A stretch of 64,000 nucleotides of DNA from an uncultured Poribacteria bacterium. Lineage in GTDB: Bacteria; Poribacteria; WGA-4E; WGA-3G. Both the position numbers and the translations under genes were made by a program. The notes beneath the pieces were generated by a model. That model ran no database searches, was not told the DNA's origin, and was given only the letters and a program-made list of their open reading frames with translations. Shown one piece after another: positions 9,170 through 18,357 of this stretch. The stretch spans positions 2,046,001 to 2,110,000 of the forward strand of contig OX638352.1 of NCBI GenBank assembly GCA_951813545.1, given 5' to 3'. Every line of letters begins with the position of its first letter. Positions within the stretch are counted from its first letter, which is position 1.

Positions 9170-10681
9170 ATGCCTGAAACCAAACCTAATATCCTACTCA
9201 TCACCAGCGACCAGCAGCATTGGAACACCTTAGGGTGCCTCAATCCAGAAATACAGACACCGCACGTAGACGCATTGGCACAGCAAGGCACACTTTTCAA
9301 TAGAGCCTACTGCCCTAACCCTACTTGCACGCCGACACGCGCATCTATTATCACAGGGAAATATCCGAGCCAACACGGTGCGTGGTCTCTCGGCACCAAA
9401 CTCTCTGAAGATGAGCACACCGTCGGTGAAGACTTCACAGATGCTGGATACCGCACTGCCCTTGTTGGAAAAGCACATTTTCAACCTCTCCATGGCACTG
9501 ACGAATTCCCGTCTCTGGAATCCTATCCGATTCTCCAAGATTTAGACTTTTGGCGGAGTTTCAACGAACCGTTCTACGGGTTTGAACACGTTGAACTTGC
9601 ACGTAATCACGCCGACGAAGCGCATGTCGGACAGCATTACGCCATCTGGATGGAAGAGAACGGTTGCACCAATTGGCGCGACTACTTCGCACCGCCGACA
9701 GGGAACGCCCGCGGACAATACCGAAAATGGCTCATTCCAGAGGAATACCATTACGATACATGGATAGCGGAACGCACCAATGCACTCATGGAGACATACC
9801 AACAGAATGACGAGAACTTCTTCCTCTGGGCAAGTTTCTTCGATCCACATCCGAAATATCTCGTGCCCGAACCGTGGGATACGATGTATGATCCGGCAGA
9901 ATTGACAGTACCGTCTGTGACGGAAGGGGAGCATGATAACAATCCGCCACACTTCCAGCTAACGCAACAACAAAAGCCAGATTTCTCCGATTGGCGCGAA
10001 AGCGGGAAAGGGGTCCACGGCTTCAACTCACATCTACGCGATCGGGATGAACTCGCTAAAGATATTGCCGTCTATTACGGTATGGTGAGCTTGATGGATA
10101 AGTACATCGGGAAAATCTTGGCAAAGCTCGACGAATTGGGACTCGCGGACAACACATTGGTTGTGTTCACATCCGACCACGGACATTTTTACGGACAGCA
10201 CGGACTTGTCGCAAAAGGCGCGTTCCACTACGAGGATGTCATCCGAGTGCCGTTCATCGCGCGGTATCCAGGAGTTGTCCCCGCCGGGAGACAGTCGGAG
10301 GCGTTGCAGACGCTGGTGGACTTAGCACCCTCGTTCCTCAGTGCCACTGGTATTGACATTCCACGTTCGATGACCGGTGTAGATCAGATGCCGGTCTGGT
10401 CTGGGCAAGCAGAACAGGCACGCGACCATATTATCGTCGAAAACCGTCATGAACCCACAACGGTACACGTCAAAACCTACGTTGACGATCGTTATAAACT
10501 GACCGTCTACTACAACCGAGACTACGGGGAGTTGTTTAATCTGAAAGAGGATCCTGGAGAGGTCAATAACCTGTGGAATTCCGCTGAGCATGCGAAACTG
10601 AAGGCAGATTTAGTCATGAAACTGTTATTTGCAGAAATGGGGAAAGAGCCATTGTGGATGCCACGGACTTCAGGAGCATAA
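9170..10681 (+). CDS. Sulfatase (formylglycine-dependent)
   Basis: A 503-residue sulfatase. Metal-binding start KPNILLITSDQQH at residues 5-17, formylglycine motif C-T-P-T-R at 53-57, and TSDHGHFYGQHG with the second metal site further on. Start chosen at 9170 because AAAGGA (9157-9162) lies 7 bases upstream and a promoter sits at 9104-9132; the longer frame from 9104 would begin inside the promoter. No signal peptide. It is the only plus-strand gene between 8986 and 26106, and converges on the PhyH gene at 10690, only 8 bases apart. Substrate unknown, probably a sulfated glycan. Confidence 0.92.
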   Translation: MPETKPNILLITSDQQHWNTLGCLNPEIQTPHVDALAQQGTLFNRAYCPNPTCTPTRASIITGKYPSQHGAWSLGTKLSEDEHTVGEDFTDAGYRTALVGKAHFQPLHGTDEFPSLESYPILQDLDFWRSFNEPFYGFEHVELARNHADEAHVGQHYAIWMEENGCTNWRDYFAPPTGNARGQYRKWLIPEEYHYDTWIAERTNALMETYQQNDENFFLWASFFDPHPKYLVPEPWDTMYDPAELTVPSVTEGEHDNNPPHFQLTQQQKPDFSDWRESGKGVHGFNSHLRDRDELAKDIAVYYGMVSLMDKYIGKILAKLDELGLADNTLVVFTSDHGHFYGQHGLVAKGAFHYEDVIRVPFIARYPGVVPAGRQSEALQTLVDLAPSFLSATGIDIPRSMTGVDQMPVWSGQAEQARDHIIVENRHEPTTVHVKTYVDDRYKLTVYYNRDYGELFNLKEDPGEVNNLWNSAEHAKLKADLVMKLLFAEMGKEPLWMPRTSGA

Positions 10682-10689
10682 ACGGTAAA

Positions 10690-11508
10690 TCAATACCGCC
10701 GTTTCCAATGCCAACTGTCGCTCCCTGAAATGAGCGGACGGATGTCTTCTGGCAACGTCTCAACGAATTCGGGACTGACTTCGTTGCCGGGCCATTCGCG
10801 CACCATCGGCGGCGTGTAACCAGAGATGAGGATAACGCGCTCCTTATCACTACGGATGGCAGTCGTACTGTGAATCAACGCTTCGGCAAAAAGCAGTACG
10901 GAACCGGCTGACGCTTCGACTTGATAGATGAGTTTGTCATCAGACAATGCGGCTTCGATCATCTCGTTATGATTCCACGTTAAACGATGGCTTCCGGGTA
11001 TAACGCATGTTCCGCCATCGTCGGGACCGACATCGGTGAGGTAGGCAAGCGTCTTGACAAAGATGCAGTGGAACTTGTTCTGTTCCATATAGGTGCCCCA
11101 ACCGTGTTGGGTTCCGCGGTGGAACCCGGTTGGATTATAGCGGCGTTTGTGGAGTTCGTCTAATTCTGTCTCTGGATTACGACTATTAATGATTGCTTCG
11201 GTCTCCTCAAGGCGTACTGCCCCGCCAACCACCTCTTCAACCAATGGCACGAGTTTTGGATGCGCGGCGTATTCCAACAACGCCGGATCATATTCAACAA
11301 GGTTTCCGAAAAGCACATGGTGTTCTCCGCCCGGACGCGCATAGACACGCTTAGCATCCCGATTTTCGTCGGCTTTTATTTTATAGAGTGCGTCTTTCAT
11401 ACGTTGAATTTCATCGCTATTTAGGACGTTCTCTAATAACACATAACCGTAGATGTCGAAGTGTAGCCGTTGTGCTGGCGTTAGGCAAACCTTTTCACCG
11501 TTTTCCAT
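10690..11508 (-). CDS. Phytanoyl-CoA dioxygenase (PhyH) family protein with HxG instead of HxD
   Basis: A 272-residue Fe(II)/2-oxoglutarate oxygenase-fold protein. The C-terminal half carries DVGPDDGGTCVIPGSH (159-174), a distal metal histidine at 213 (LIHSTTA) and the 2-oxoglutarate arginine near 224. The position normally occupied by HxD reads His130-Arg131-Gly132, so the carboxylate metal ligand is missing. The same type of change is known in PhyH-fold halogenases such as SyrB2 (HxA) and WelO5 (HxG), but also occurs in uncharacterised subfamilies. GGAGGT precedes the ATG at 11508. The substrate is unknown. It reads in the same direction as the secreted LamG-like gene and a second PhyH gene. 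Confidence 0.85.
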   Translation of the reverse strand: MENGEKVCLTPAQRLHFDIYGYVLLENVLNSDEIQRMKDALYKIKADENRDAKRVYARPGGEHHVLFGNLVEYDPALLEYAAHPKLVPLVEEVVGGAVRLEETEAIINSRNPETELDELHKRRYNPTGFHRGTQHGWGTYMEQNKFHCIFVKTLAYLTDVGPDDGGTCVIPGSHRLTWNHNEMIEAALSDDKLIYQVEASAGSVLLFAEALIHSTTAIRSDKERVILISGYTPPMVREWPGNEVSPEFVETLPEDIRPLISGSDSWHWKRRY

Positions 11509-11536
11509 TTCTTACCTCCACATTTATAGAATCGCT

Positions 11537-12289
11537 CTATAATCCGCGCTTAATTTGCCCCCAGAGTGTCGTGAGTTTTCCGCTCGGGTCAACGGCGAGA
11601 TCAAGTGCATCCGCTCCTTCATAGACCAGTAAATCATCAACGTAACCCGGGGCAGTTATTCCCCACGTATAGAAAGCGACCCATTTGGCAACGGGACCAA
11701 GAGCTGCGTTCCGAAAGGCGAGATCTTTCTCAGGCTTAGCCGTTAAGGCATCGTTCCGATCATCTCCTGAATAGAAATCAAATTCGCTTTTACCGACATC
11801 AGCGATGATGCGGACGTACTTCCATGTACCGGTTTCAAAATCTCCAATAAGTTGCCATGCCGCGCCATCGTAAAGTCGGACAATGCCCGCGTCCCAGTTG
11901 ATGTAGGTGCAGCCGTTGTTTTCGCCAATGCCGTCAGCAGTAGCGACTTTGAAATTGAAAGACCTACCACCGCCCTCAATGTAAACCCAGAATTCGACCG
12001 AAATAATGGGATTTTCGGTTTCTATAGGAACACCGAGTCCATCCCCGTCTCCACCACCCAAAATAGCGAGTGCTTTTTTATCGGTTTTGACGGTGTCGCC
12101 AGAAACTTCAAAGTCACCGCCAATTACCTCCCAATCTTTGGGTGGATTGCCGACCGCGAATTCCTCAAACCCGGTTTGTGCGTACACCTCTTGGGAAATA
12201 GCGGTTTTTACGACAGTAAGATTCAAAACGATAACAACAGTTAACAGAAAATAACAGCCAAAGCCAACAGGTTTATCTTGAGTCATCAT
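11537..12289 (-). CDS. Secreted LamG/jelly-roll-like protein with conserved C-terminal tail
   Basis: A 250-residue exported protein. The N-terminus has a hydrophobic signal segment (about residues 10-32) ending near AIS-QEVYAQ. The body, from GFEEFAVGNPPKDWE onwards, looks like a concanavalin/LamG-type beta sandwich, a likely carbohydrate-binding module. The last ~20 residues carry a motif, VDPSGKLTTLWGQIK, shared with the two LamG proteins at 24341 and 25275. GGAGG precedes two consecutive ATGs at 12289 and 12286. The gene lies between two PhyH genes. Function beyond glycan or surface binding cannot be stated. Confidence 0.75.
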   Translation of the reverse strand: MMTQDKPVGFGCYFLLTVVIVLNLTVVKTAISQEVYAQTGFEEFAVGNPPKDWEVIGGDFEVSGDTVKTDKKALAILGGGDGDGLGVPIETENPIISVEFWVYIEGGGRSFNFKVATADGIGENNGCTYINWDAGIVRLYDGAAWQLIGDFETGTWKYVRIIADVGKSEFDFYSGDDRNDALTAKPEKDLAFRNAALGPVAKWVAFYTWGITAPGYVDDLLVYEGADALDLAVDPSGKLTTLWGQIKRGL

Positions 12290-12313
12290 CTTTTACGCCT
12301 CCATTCAACTTTC

Positions 12314-13093
12314 TTATGGCATCCAGATATTCCACTCCCCTTTTTTCTCCCACTTGCGGCATGCGAGACATAAGCACAGATATCTAATTGCGAAACGCGG
12401 AGAAGTACCGACATTCATGGTTCCAGAGTGGGGTAGCAGGTGGTGAAAGAATAATACATCTCCCTGCTTAGCGACAACTTCCATCGGTTCGCCTAAATCC
12501 ATTTCAGGAAAGAGTGCGCGGACATCGCGGACATGATTGGAGAATTCCGGATTCTTCTTACGGAATTTACGAATGCGCTGCGGTCCTTCGGGCCATATTA
12601 CTGTCGTTCCGCCGTGTGAATTTGTATCGGTGAGGTAGGTTAAACTGGTTGCCCGAAATGTTCCAGGGTCCAATCGAAAATCCCGGAAGTCGCCATCTAA
12701 GTGTGGCGACGGACTTTTCCACTCCGCTGCAACGGGGAATTGGTTAAGTGCCCAGATGCCATCAGGACGGTGATCTTCACAGTGTGGAATGTCTGGGTAG
12801 CGAGATGTGAGTTGCTTGAGGACAGTGAGGTAGTCAGAGGTACAACACGCCAACACATCTGGATTGGTAACGCCGAAAAGTTCTATGCGATTCCCGTTTG
12901 ACATCTGTTCCATGTAAAATCCAGCAAGCCCCGGACGTTTGAAATGTCCCCACGAATCTGGATTATCTGCCTCCATACCCATCATGTTCCACATCGCTTC
13001 CTCTGCTTTTGTGACAGTCTCTTGTGGAATCAACCCGGAAAGGAGTAGATAACCTTCCTCTTCAAATTGCGCTAACTGCTGTTTTGAAAGCAT
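12314..13093 (-). CDS. Phytanoyl-CoA dioxygenase (PhyH) family protein
   Basis: A 259-residue Fe(II)/2-oxoglutarate-dependent oxygenase. The facial triad is intact: His131-Leu-Asp133 (SPHLDGD), distal His222 (LLPHSGTMN) and the 2-oxoglutarate-binding Arg233 (SPRFAIRY). The opening LSKQQLAQFEEEGYLLLSG is the typical PhyH N-terminus. No signal peptide. AAGGGGTG lies just upstream of the ATG at 13093. Substrate unknown; members hydroxylate small molecules and lipids. In contrast to the neighbour at 10690, this copy should be a true hydroxylase. Confidence 0.9.
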   Translation of the reverse strand: MLSKQQLAQFEEEGYLLLSGLIPQETVTKAEEAMWNMMGMEADNPDSWGHFKRPGLAGFYMEQMSNGNRIELFGVTNPDVLACCTSDYLTVLKQLTSRYPDIPHCEDHRPDGIWALNQFPVAAEWKSPSPHLDGDFRDFRLDPGTFRATSLTYLTDTNSHGGTTVIWPEGPQRIRKFRKKNPEFSNHVRDVRALFPEMDLGEPMEVVAKQGDVLFFHHLLPHSGTMNVGTSPRFAIRYLCLCLACRKWEKKGEWNIWMP

Positions 13094-13111
13094 TTAACAC
13101 CCCTTATCGTT

Positions 13112-13924
13112 TCAATCCCCAATAGTGAATTTGGTAATATCAACAGAAGGTTCGGGATACCTCATATCCAGTTTTCTGAGCGTCTCAACAATACATTCTG
13201 TGATAACGAGGTTCCGATACCACTTTTTATTCGCAGGAATTACATACCAAGGTGCCCAGTCGGTACTACACTTTTGAAGCATCATTTCGTACGCTTGCAT
13301 GTAATCATCCCAATAGGCACGTTCTCGAACATCCGATGCCTCGACTTTCCAATGTTTCGTCGGATCGCTAATCCGAGACTCAAGACGCGCCTTCTGTTCA
13401 TCCTTCGAGATATGAAGATAAAACTTCATGACAATCGTTCCACTTTCAACAAGCATCTTTTCAAAATCGTTAATCTGTTGATAGCGCTGCGACCAGACCT
13501 CCTCCGGCACCAGATTATGCACCCGAACAACGAGGACATCCTCATAATGCGAACGGTTAAAGATACCGATTTTTCCCATCGACGGAACGGCTCTGTGTGC
13601 CCGCCATAAGAAATCACGGGAAAGCTCATCCGCAGAAGGGACTTTGAAACTAACGACATCGCAGCCTTGGACATTGATGCCAGCCATTACCCTCCGAATA
13701 GTACCATCTTTGCCACATGTATCCATGCCTTGCAGGATGATGAGAAGCGCGTGTTGACCTCCGGCGTAAAGTAGTTCCTGAAGTTTCAGCAATTGCTTAT
13801 GGAGTTTTTTCAGTCTACGTTTCGTTTGACCTTTTTTTTCGTAAACCCCCGTATATTCGGGGGCGTAATCGCTCAAGCTAACGAGGTCACCGGGCTTGAC
13901 GATATTTTTAGTCTCAAGTTCCAT
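13112..13924 (-). CDS. ppk2: Polyphosphate kinase 2 family protein
   Basis: A 270-residue PPK2-type enzyme that transfers phosphate between polyphosphate and a nucleotide. It has the Walker A-like loop GMDTCGKDG at residues 66-74; the fifth position is Cys where Ala is usual in the family. NRSHYEDVLVVRVHNLVP and the lid region near KARLESRISDPTKHWK are well preserved. Length fits single-domain (class I or III) PPK2. Whether it prefers ADP or AMP cannot be read from this. The ATG at 13924 follows a T/A-rich stretch with no strong ribosome-binding site. It lies 18 bases upstream of the PhyH gene and is co-oriented with it. Confidence 0.93.
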   Translation of the reverse strand: MELETKNIVKPGDLVSLSDYAPEYTGVYEKKGQTKRRLKKLHKQLLKLQELLYAGGQHALLIILQGMDTCGKDGTIRRVMAGINVQGCDVVSFKVPSADELSRDFLWRAHRAVPSMGKIGIFNRSHYEDVLVVRVHNLVPEEVWSQRYQQINDFEKMLVESGTIVMKFYLHISKDEQKARLESRISDPTKHWKVEASDVRERAYWDDYMQAYEMMLQKCSTDWAPWYVIPANKKWYRNLVITECIVETLRKLDMRYPEPSVDITKFTIGD

Positions 13925-14025
13925 TTTTTTAAACCATTAAATCTGGTCACCGTTCCACTACATTTTACGATAGTTTTCGATGAAGTTAACTGGATCTGGG
14001 TCATGAATAGCCATTAAGAGAGCAT

Positions 14026-14057
14026 TGTGGCAGGAAATAACGATAGTAACTGCCACA
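14026..14057 (-). terminator. Possible terminator hairpin after the DUF4175-like gene
   Basis: An 8-base perfect stem (TGTGGCAG / CTGCCACA) with a 16-base loop, just downstream of the stop at 14088. There is no clear T run, so function is uncertain. Confidence 0.3.
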
Positions 14058-14087
14058 TGAACTACTGAATCGACTGCTGACAGTCAA

Positions 14088-17000
14088 TTATTGCGATAAA
14101 GACTCGTAGTAGTTATCAACGAGTCTGCGGTATTCAGGCGGGACATCCTCCTTGGCGACTTGCGTGAGTCGCTTCTTCTCCTGAAGCGTGTTGAGTCGTT
14201 CTTCAAGTGCGGCTTCCAACTTCTCCAAGTCTCGAATAACGAATTCATAGTTAGGGAACGGATTTGAGCGGTTACCAGGCCGGTAGTCCATGGTATCAAG
14301 CATGCCAAGCCAGAGTCTATCAATTTCACGGTCCGATTCTCTACCACCAGCACGTGCTTCCTGGTTTTCGGCTTCACCTTGCCCGGGTTGCTGTCCAGGC
14401 TGTTGGTTATTTTGCCTTTGCATCGTCTCTTGCGCTTGCTGCATCTGTTCTTGAATCTGTTGCTGCTGTTGCGCAAGTTGTTGCTGACGACGTTGCTGTT
14501 CCTCCGTCTGCTCTTGTCCCTCCATCGCCTCAAGTTCGCGTTGGATGTCTTCCATCTGTTCCTGTGCTTGCTGAAGTTGTTGGAGAGCGGCTTCCAGCTG
14601 CTCTTCTTCAGTGTTTGCCATATTCGCCTGCGCCTGTTGCAGATCCGCCTGTGCCTGCCTCAGTGTGTCTACTGCCTCTTGCTGATTCTGGTCAGCGGCT
14701 CGGAAACTGCGCCATTGCAAAGCACGTCGTGCGGTCGACATATCTCCAGCAGTCTGTTCTTCAGCCAAGCGTCTCGTTGCCTCAGCCACATTTTGAGCCG
14801 CCTCTGGATTGTCTGGGGCAAGCTGCTGTTGAATGTTGTCGAGCGTCCGCTCAAGTGCTTCCAACTCGCGCTGAAGTTCTCGTTGTTGATTCGCGAGTTC
14901 AGAGGCTTGTCGGTAATCTTCAGGCTGCAACTCCGATTGCTGGGAGCGGTTTCTGAGCTCTTGCGTCTGCTGTTGGACTTCAGACTGCGCCTCTGTCAAC
15001 TCCTGAAGTTGTTGTGTGGCTCTATCAAGTGCAGCGTCTGTGAATTCCGCGGCGACCTCCTCCAACTGTTCAATGGCTTCTCCGAGCCTTTCTTCCGCCT
15101 TTTCCCCCTTGGCAGCACTCAGTTGGGGTTCCTGCTGTTGCATGCCCTGCGCAGCCTCCTGCATCTGATCACTCGCCTGTTCCATCGCCTGACCGGCTTG
15201 GTTTAGGCGTTGCCCCTGCGTTCCTTGCCCATTCTGTTGCATGGTGCCGAGCTGCTGCGACATCTGTTGTGCCTGTTGTGACAACTGCTCCTGCTGTTGG
15301 CTATTCTGTTGCATTTCACTCGGAGAAGGCTCACTTTCACGTCCCAACTGCTGGCTTTGTTGACTCAGCTGCTGCTGTTCTGCCAACATCTGACGTGCTT
15401 GATCCAATATCTCCTGCGTTTGCTCTTGCATTTCCATGTCAAGTTCGTTCTGTTGATTCTCAAGTTCGCTTTGCAACTCCTCCATTTCGAGTTCAAGATC
15501 CTCGGCGAGTTGGGGGTTACTATTTCGCATCTGCATCAGGACTTTTGGAAGCTCAATGCCAACTTTGATTAACAGTTCGAGAGCCTCTTGCTCAGAGGGT
15601 ATGGCTTCAGTGGGTTGTATAGCACTCAGATTATCACTCGCTTCACCCATTTTAGCTATTGCGTCCTCTAAATTCATCAGAATCTCAGGCGTTACCGCTG
15701 ATTCCCCTTGCATCGCCATGCTAAACTCATCTGCAAGCCTTTGCGTTTCATCCCTCAATTTGGCTTGCTTGTCCCCCGTGTTCCTAACGGCATTTCGATA
15801 CTTTTCCGTAATTGATAGCGGTTTCGCGTTAATGTGCTCTGATGTCTCTCGAATAATTTGCTTCTGGGAAGAGACTAACTTTAAGACCGGATTTGGTTCA
15901 GGTTGTCCCTGTTGTGCCTCTGCCTCTCCTTCTTGGAAATTTTCATTAAAAGGGCGGATTTCAATAAAGTAAATATCGCTGCTCGCTTCTCCGGGACCGG
16001 TAAGCGTGTTGTTATCAGTCGCACGTGCGTAGTAGGAGATAATATCGCCTGGCTCAACATCAAATTCCTCCAGATAGAAGGTGTAGGTGCCATCTGCAAC
16101 ACGATGCTGGATCGCCTCACCAGATTCTTGCTCTACAATAGGCGTGGGAGTAGAAGGCTCCATGGTTAGTTCCTGCAGTTCGTCAGATCCGACGCGATAC
16201 ATGAGTTTCAATTCTGCAATCCCATAGTCGTCTGTCGCCTCAGCAGTAATCTCCACTTCACCCAATTTTGTTGTTTTGACATCTCGCCCGGGTTCTTTGA
16301 TAGCCACCTCTGGAGCAGCGTCTGGCGTAGCTTTGATCGCGTATTCAACTGGTATTTCGTTGTTGAATCCGTCAATACATAGAAGTTCAACGGTATATGT
16401 CCCATCCTCCATAACATCTATCGTTGTTGTAAGCGTGTTCCCACCGGAGATAACCATTTGAGTTGAGACAGGTTCCGGAGTCAGGTTTAATTTCTCAGCA
16501 GCAGAAACCAGAAAGCCGTCCTTCACATCTGTCCTACGGGTAAATGTTGCGGTTTGAATAGCTTTGTTCGTCGTAAGCTTGATTTCCGCCTGTGTGCCAA
16601 CGAGAGCTTGAATGTTACCGGTCCCTGTTTGCACGACAGGCTTAAGACCGGTATAATCAGGGTAAGTATAAGCAATCGAAATTTCAGTTACCTTCGGCAT
16701 TTCAAAGACTTCAACGGTGTAGCGTTCCGAGGTAGCCTCATTCGCAACAACGTAGTATTCCATATCGGCATCAATGTTGAAGATTTCATAAGCGAATCCG
16801 CGTTTATCATCCGGGTTTGGCAACATGTTAATTACAGTTTTGGACTGTTGCTCAGCTTCTTTGGTTTCGGATGTAGGAACACTTTGCCCGCCAATATTTC
16901 CATACGTCAAGACGACCTTTTCGGCAGACTTACCTGTGACGGTGACATGAATGGGCAGGCTCTTGCCACGAAGGATGCGCGCATTCCCAGGTTCAACGAC

Positions 17001-17594
17001 GAGTTTAGTTGTCAAAATTGGCTCCGTTTTCTCCCAAGGGGCCAACAAGCGGAGCAAACTCGTATGGATTTCTGTCGGAAACAGTAGCGAGAGCACACAG
17101 CAACCGACAACAACTAAAGCTGCGATACCGACATGCTTGCGAGTTCGACTATGATCAATCGTTGCCTTGAAATCAATGCCTTTTACCCGCTCAATAGTAT
17201 CGTCAAGTAAACGTTGAAGCATGTGCGCTTCAATCGGATCCGCCGATTCGCGGTTCCCGAATTGGATTGCACTCACCAATCTATCTTCAAGATCTGGATG
17301 GTTCCGTTCAACATTGAGAGCAACATCGCGAAGTGTGAGGGAAGCCTTAATTGGCTGAACAAGATGCCTGTAAAGTAGGTAACCGGTTATGCCGATCCCA
17401 ATCACTAACAATGCAATTCGGACCGCACTCGGAAGCGGCATGAGCCAATCAACGAAGGCTTCACCGATAAAAATCACTAAGATCCCTGTCAGAACAATAG
17501 CAAATCCCGTCCAGAAGAGACTACGTTTCCAGACGCGCCGCGCTTCTAAAACCTTTGCTTGTAATTCTACGTAACCTTCTCTTGTATTCATCAT
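14088..17594 (-). CDS. DUF4175-like membrane protein with long Gln/Glu-rich coiled coil
   Basis: A 1168-residue protein. Two hydrophobic segments lie at about residues 28-50 and 58-78 and a third near 150-172, then extracytoplasmic beta-rich domains (about 180-560). A very Gln/Glu-rich region (about 620-1100), predicted coiled coil, is followed by a conserved tail ending VPPEYRRLVDNYYESLSQ. This architecture matches the large DUF4175 family of envelope proteins of unknown function. GGAGGAGG precedes two adjacent ATGs (17594, 17591). Two Yip1-domain membrane genes lie immediately upstream on the same strand. The Leu/Ser-rich plus-strand frames opposite are shadows of the Gln-rich region. Confidence 0.8.
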   Translation of the reverse strand: MMNTREGYVELQAKVLEARRVWKRSLFWTGFAIVLTGILVIFIGEAFVDWLMPLPSAVRIALLVIGIGITGYLLYRHLVQPIKASLTLRDVALNVERNHPDLEDRLVSAIQFGNRESADPIEAHMLQRLLDDTIERVKGIDFKATIDHSRTRKHVGIAALVVVGCCVLSLLFPTEIHTSLLRLLAPWEKTEPILTTKLVVEPGNARILRGKSLPIHVTVTGKSAEKVVLTYGNIGGQSVPTSETKEAEQQSKTVINMLPNPDDKRGFAYEIFNIDADMEYYVVANEATSERYTVEVFEMPKVTEISIAYTYPDYTGLKPVVQTGTGNIQALVGTQAEIKLTTNKAIQTATFTRRTDVKDGFLVSAAEKLNLTPEPVSTQMVISGGNTLTTTIDVMEDGTYTVELLCIDGFNNEIPVEYAIKATPDAAPEVAIKEPGRDVKTTKLGEVEITAEATDDYGIAELKLMYRVGSDELQELTMEPSTPTPIVEQESGEAIQHRVADGTYTFYLEEFDVEPGDIISYYARATDNNTLTGPGEASSDIYFIEIRPFNENFQEGEAEAQQGQPEPNPVLKLVSSQKQIIRETSEHINAKPLSITEKYRNAVRNTGDKQAKLRDETQRLADEFSMAMQGESAVTPEILMNLEDAIAKMGEASDNLSAIQPTEAIPSEQEALELLIKVGIELPKVLMQMRNSNPQLAEDLELEMEELQSELENQQNELDMEMQEQTQEILDQARQMLAEQQQLSQQSQQLGRESEPSPSEMQQNSQQQEQLSQQAQQMSQQLGTMQQNGQGTQGQRLNQAGQAMEQASDQMQEAAQGMQQQEPQLSAAKGEKAEERLGEAIEQLEEVAAEFTDAALDRATQQLQELTEAQSEVQQQTQELRNRSQQSELQPEDYRQASELANQQRELQRELEALERTLDNIQQQLAPDNPEAAQNVAEATRRLAEEQTAGDMSTARRALQWRSFRAADQNQQEAVDTLRQAQADLQQAQANMANTEEEQLEAALQQLQQAQEQMEDIQRELEAMEGQEQTEEQQRRQQQLAQQQQQIQEQMQQAQETMQRQNNQQPGQQPGQGEAENQEARAGGRESDREIDRLWLGMLDTMDYRPGNRSNPFPNYEFVIRDLEKLEAALEERLNTLQEKKRLTQVAKEDVPPEYRRLVDNYYESLSQ

Positions 17595-17659
17595 TTTCCT
17601 CCTCCACCTACATTATCCATGATCCATAAGATTCTACCGACTCTCTTTCATACGTGCCC

Positions 17660-18346
17660 CTAAGAAGCAGATGAAACCTGGAATATAACATCAATGCCGA
17701 CTCTTAATACCCAAATGATTACTGCCGCAAGACACGCCTTTATTTTATTGATTTCCGCGAGTGTAGCAACCGCCACAGTTAAAACAAAGATATTCCATAT
17801 ACCCAAGAGATCTACATAACTCAAAAACAGCAAAAGATACGGATTTTCGACGGATGTCACCAACATGTGGATTCCCGGAATAACTCTCATATCAACGACT
17901 GTCTCAATATCCTTAAGGTGCCTAAAAACTGGAAGGAATGCGACATTGATAAAAAATACCAATGGATTAATCAAGATAGTATGCCACCAAGCCGCGAAGA
18001 TGTGTCTAAATTTGAGCACCTCATTTACCTTGAAAACTCGCGATACCACAATGAGTCCAATACTAAAGACAACAGCACAGAGAATCCCTAGAGTAATCCC
18101 ACTCACCGCAACAAACACCATAGATGCTGCTTTGGTAGATCCAAACAGCCCAATATCAGTTAAACTACTTGCATACTGTGGGTTAAGGAACTTCTGCGTA
18201 AATGGGAAAACTATCCATGCCAATACCACGACAAGGAAGCAAAAGACGAGGAATGCGACACCCCACTTTGGTTTAGATTTCAGCCGCGTAAATGTGGCTT
18301 TCGGGTTCACAATGAGATCAATAAGATTTTGCCAACTCTCTTTCAT
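17660..18346 (-). CDS. Yip1-domain integral membrane protein (copy 2)
   Basis: A 228-residue membrane protein with a short cytoplasmic N-terminus (MKESWQNLIDLIVNPKATF, typical of bacterial YIP1-domain proteins) and about five membrane segments at roughly 28-48, 75-105, 118-138, 165-188 and 195-222. Its upstream neighbour at 18358 begins with the same MKES-QN-DLI pattern, so the pair arose by tandem duplication; 11 bases separate them. CGGA precedes the ATG at 18346. The biochemical role of bacterial YIP1 proteins is not known. The large envelope protein at 14088 follows in the same direction, which suggests a shared envelope function. Confidence 0.85.
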   Translation of the reverse strand: MKESWQNLIDLIVNPKATFTRLKSKPKWGVAFLVFCFLVVVLAWIVFPFTQKFLNPQYASSLTDIGLFGSTKAASMVFVAVSGITLGILCAVVFSIGLIVVSRVFKVNEVLKFRHIFAAWWHTILINPLVFFINVAFLPVFRHLKDIETVVDMRVIPGIHMLVTSVENPYLLLFLSYVDLLGIWNIFVLTVAVATLAEINKIKACLAAVIIWVLRVGIDVIFQVSSAS

Positions 18347-18357
18347 AATTCCGATGC

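Noticed and set aside
14264..15206. Two long plus-strand frames, Leu- and Ser/Ala-rich, opposite the coiled-coil region
   Set aside because: They are antisense shadows of the Gln/Glu-rich repeat; no ribosome-binding site, low-complexity translation, and the minus-strand gene is well supported.
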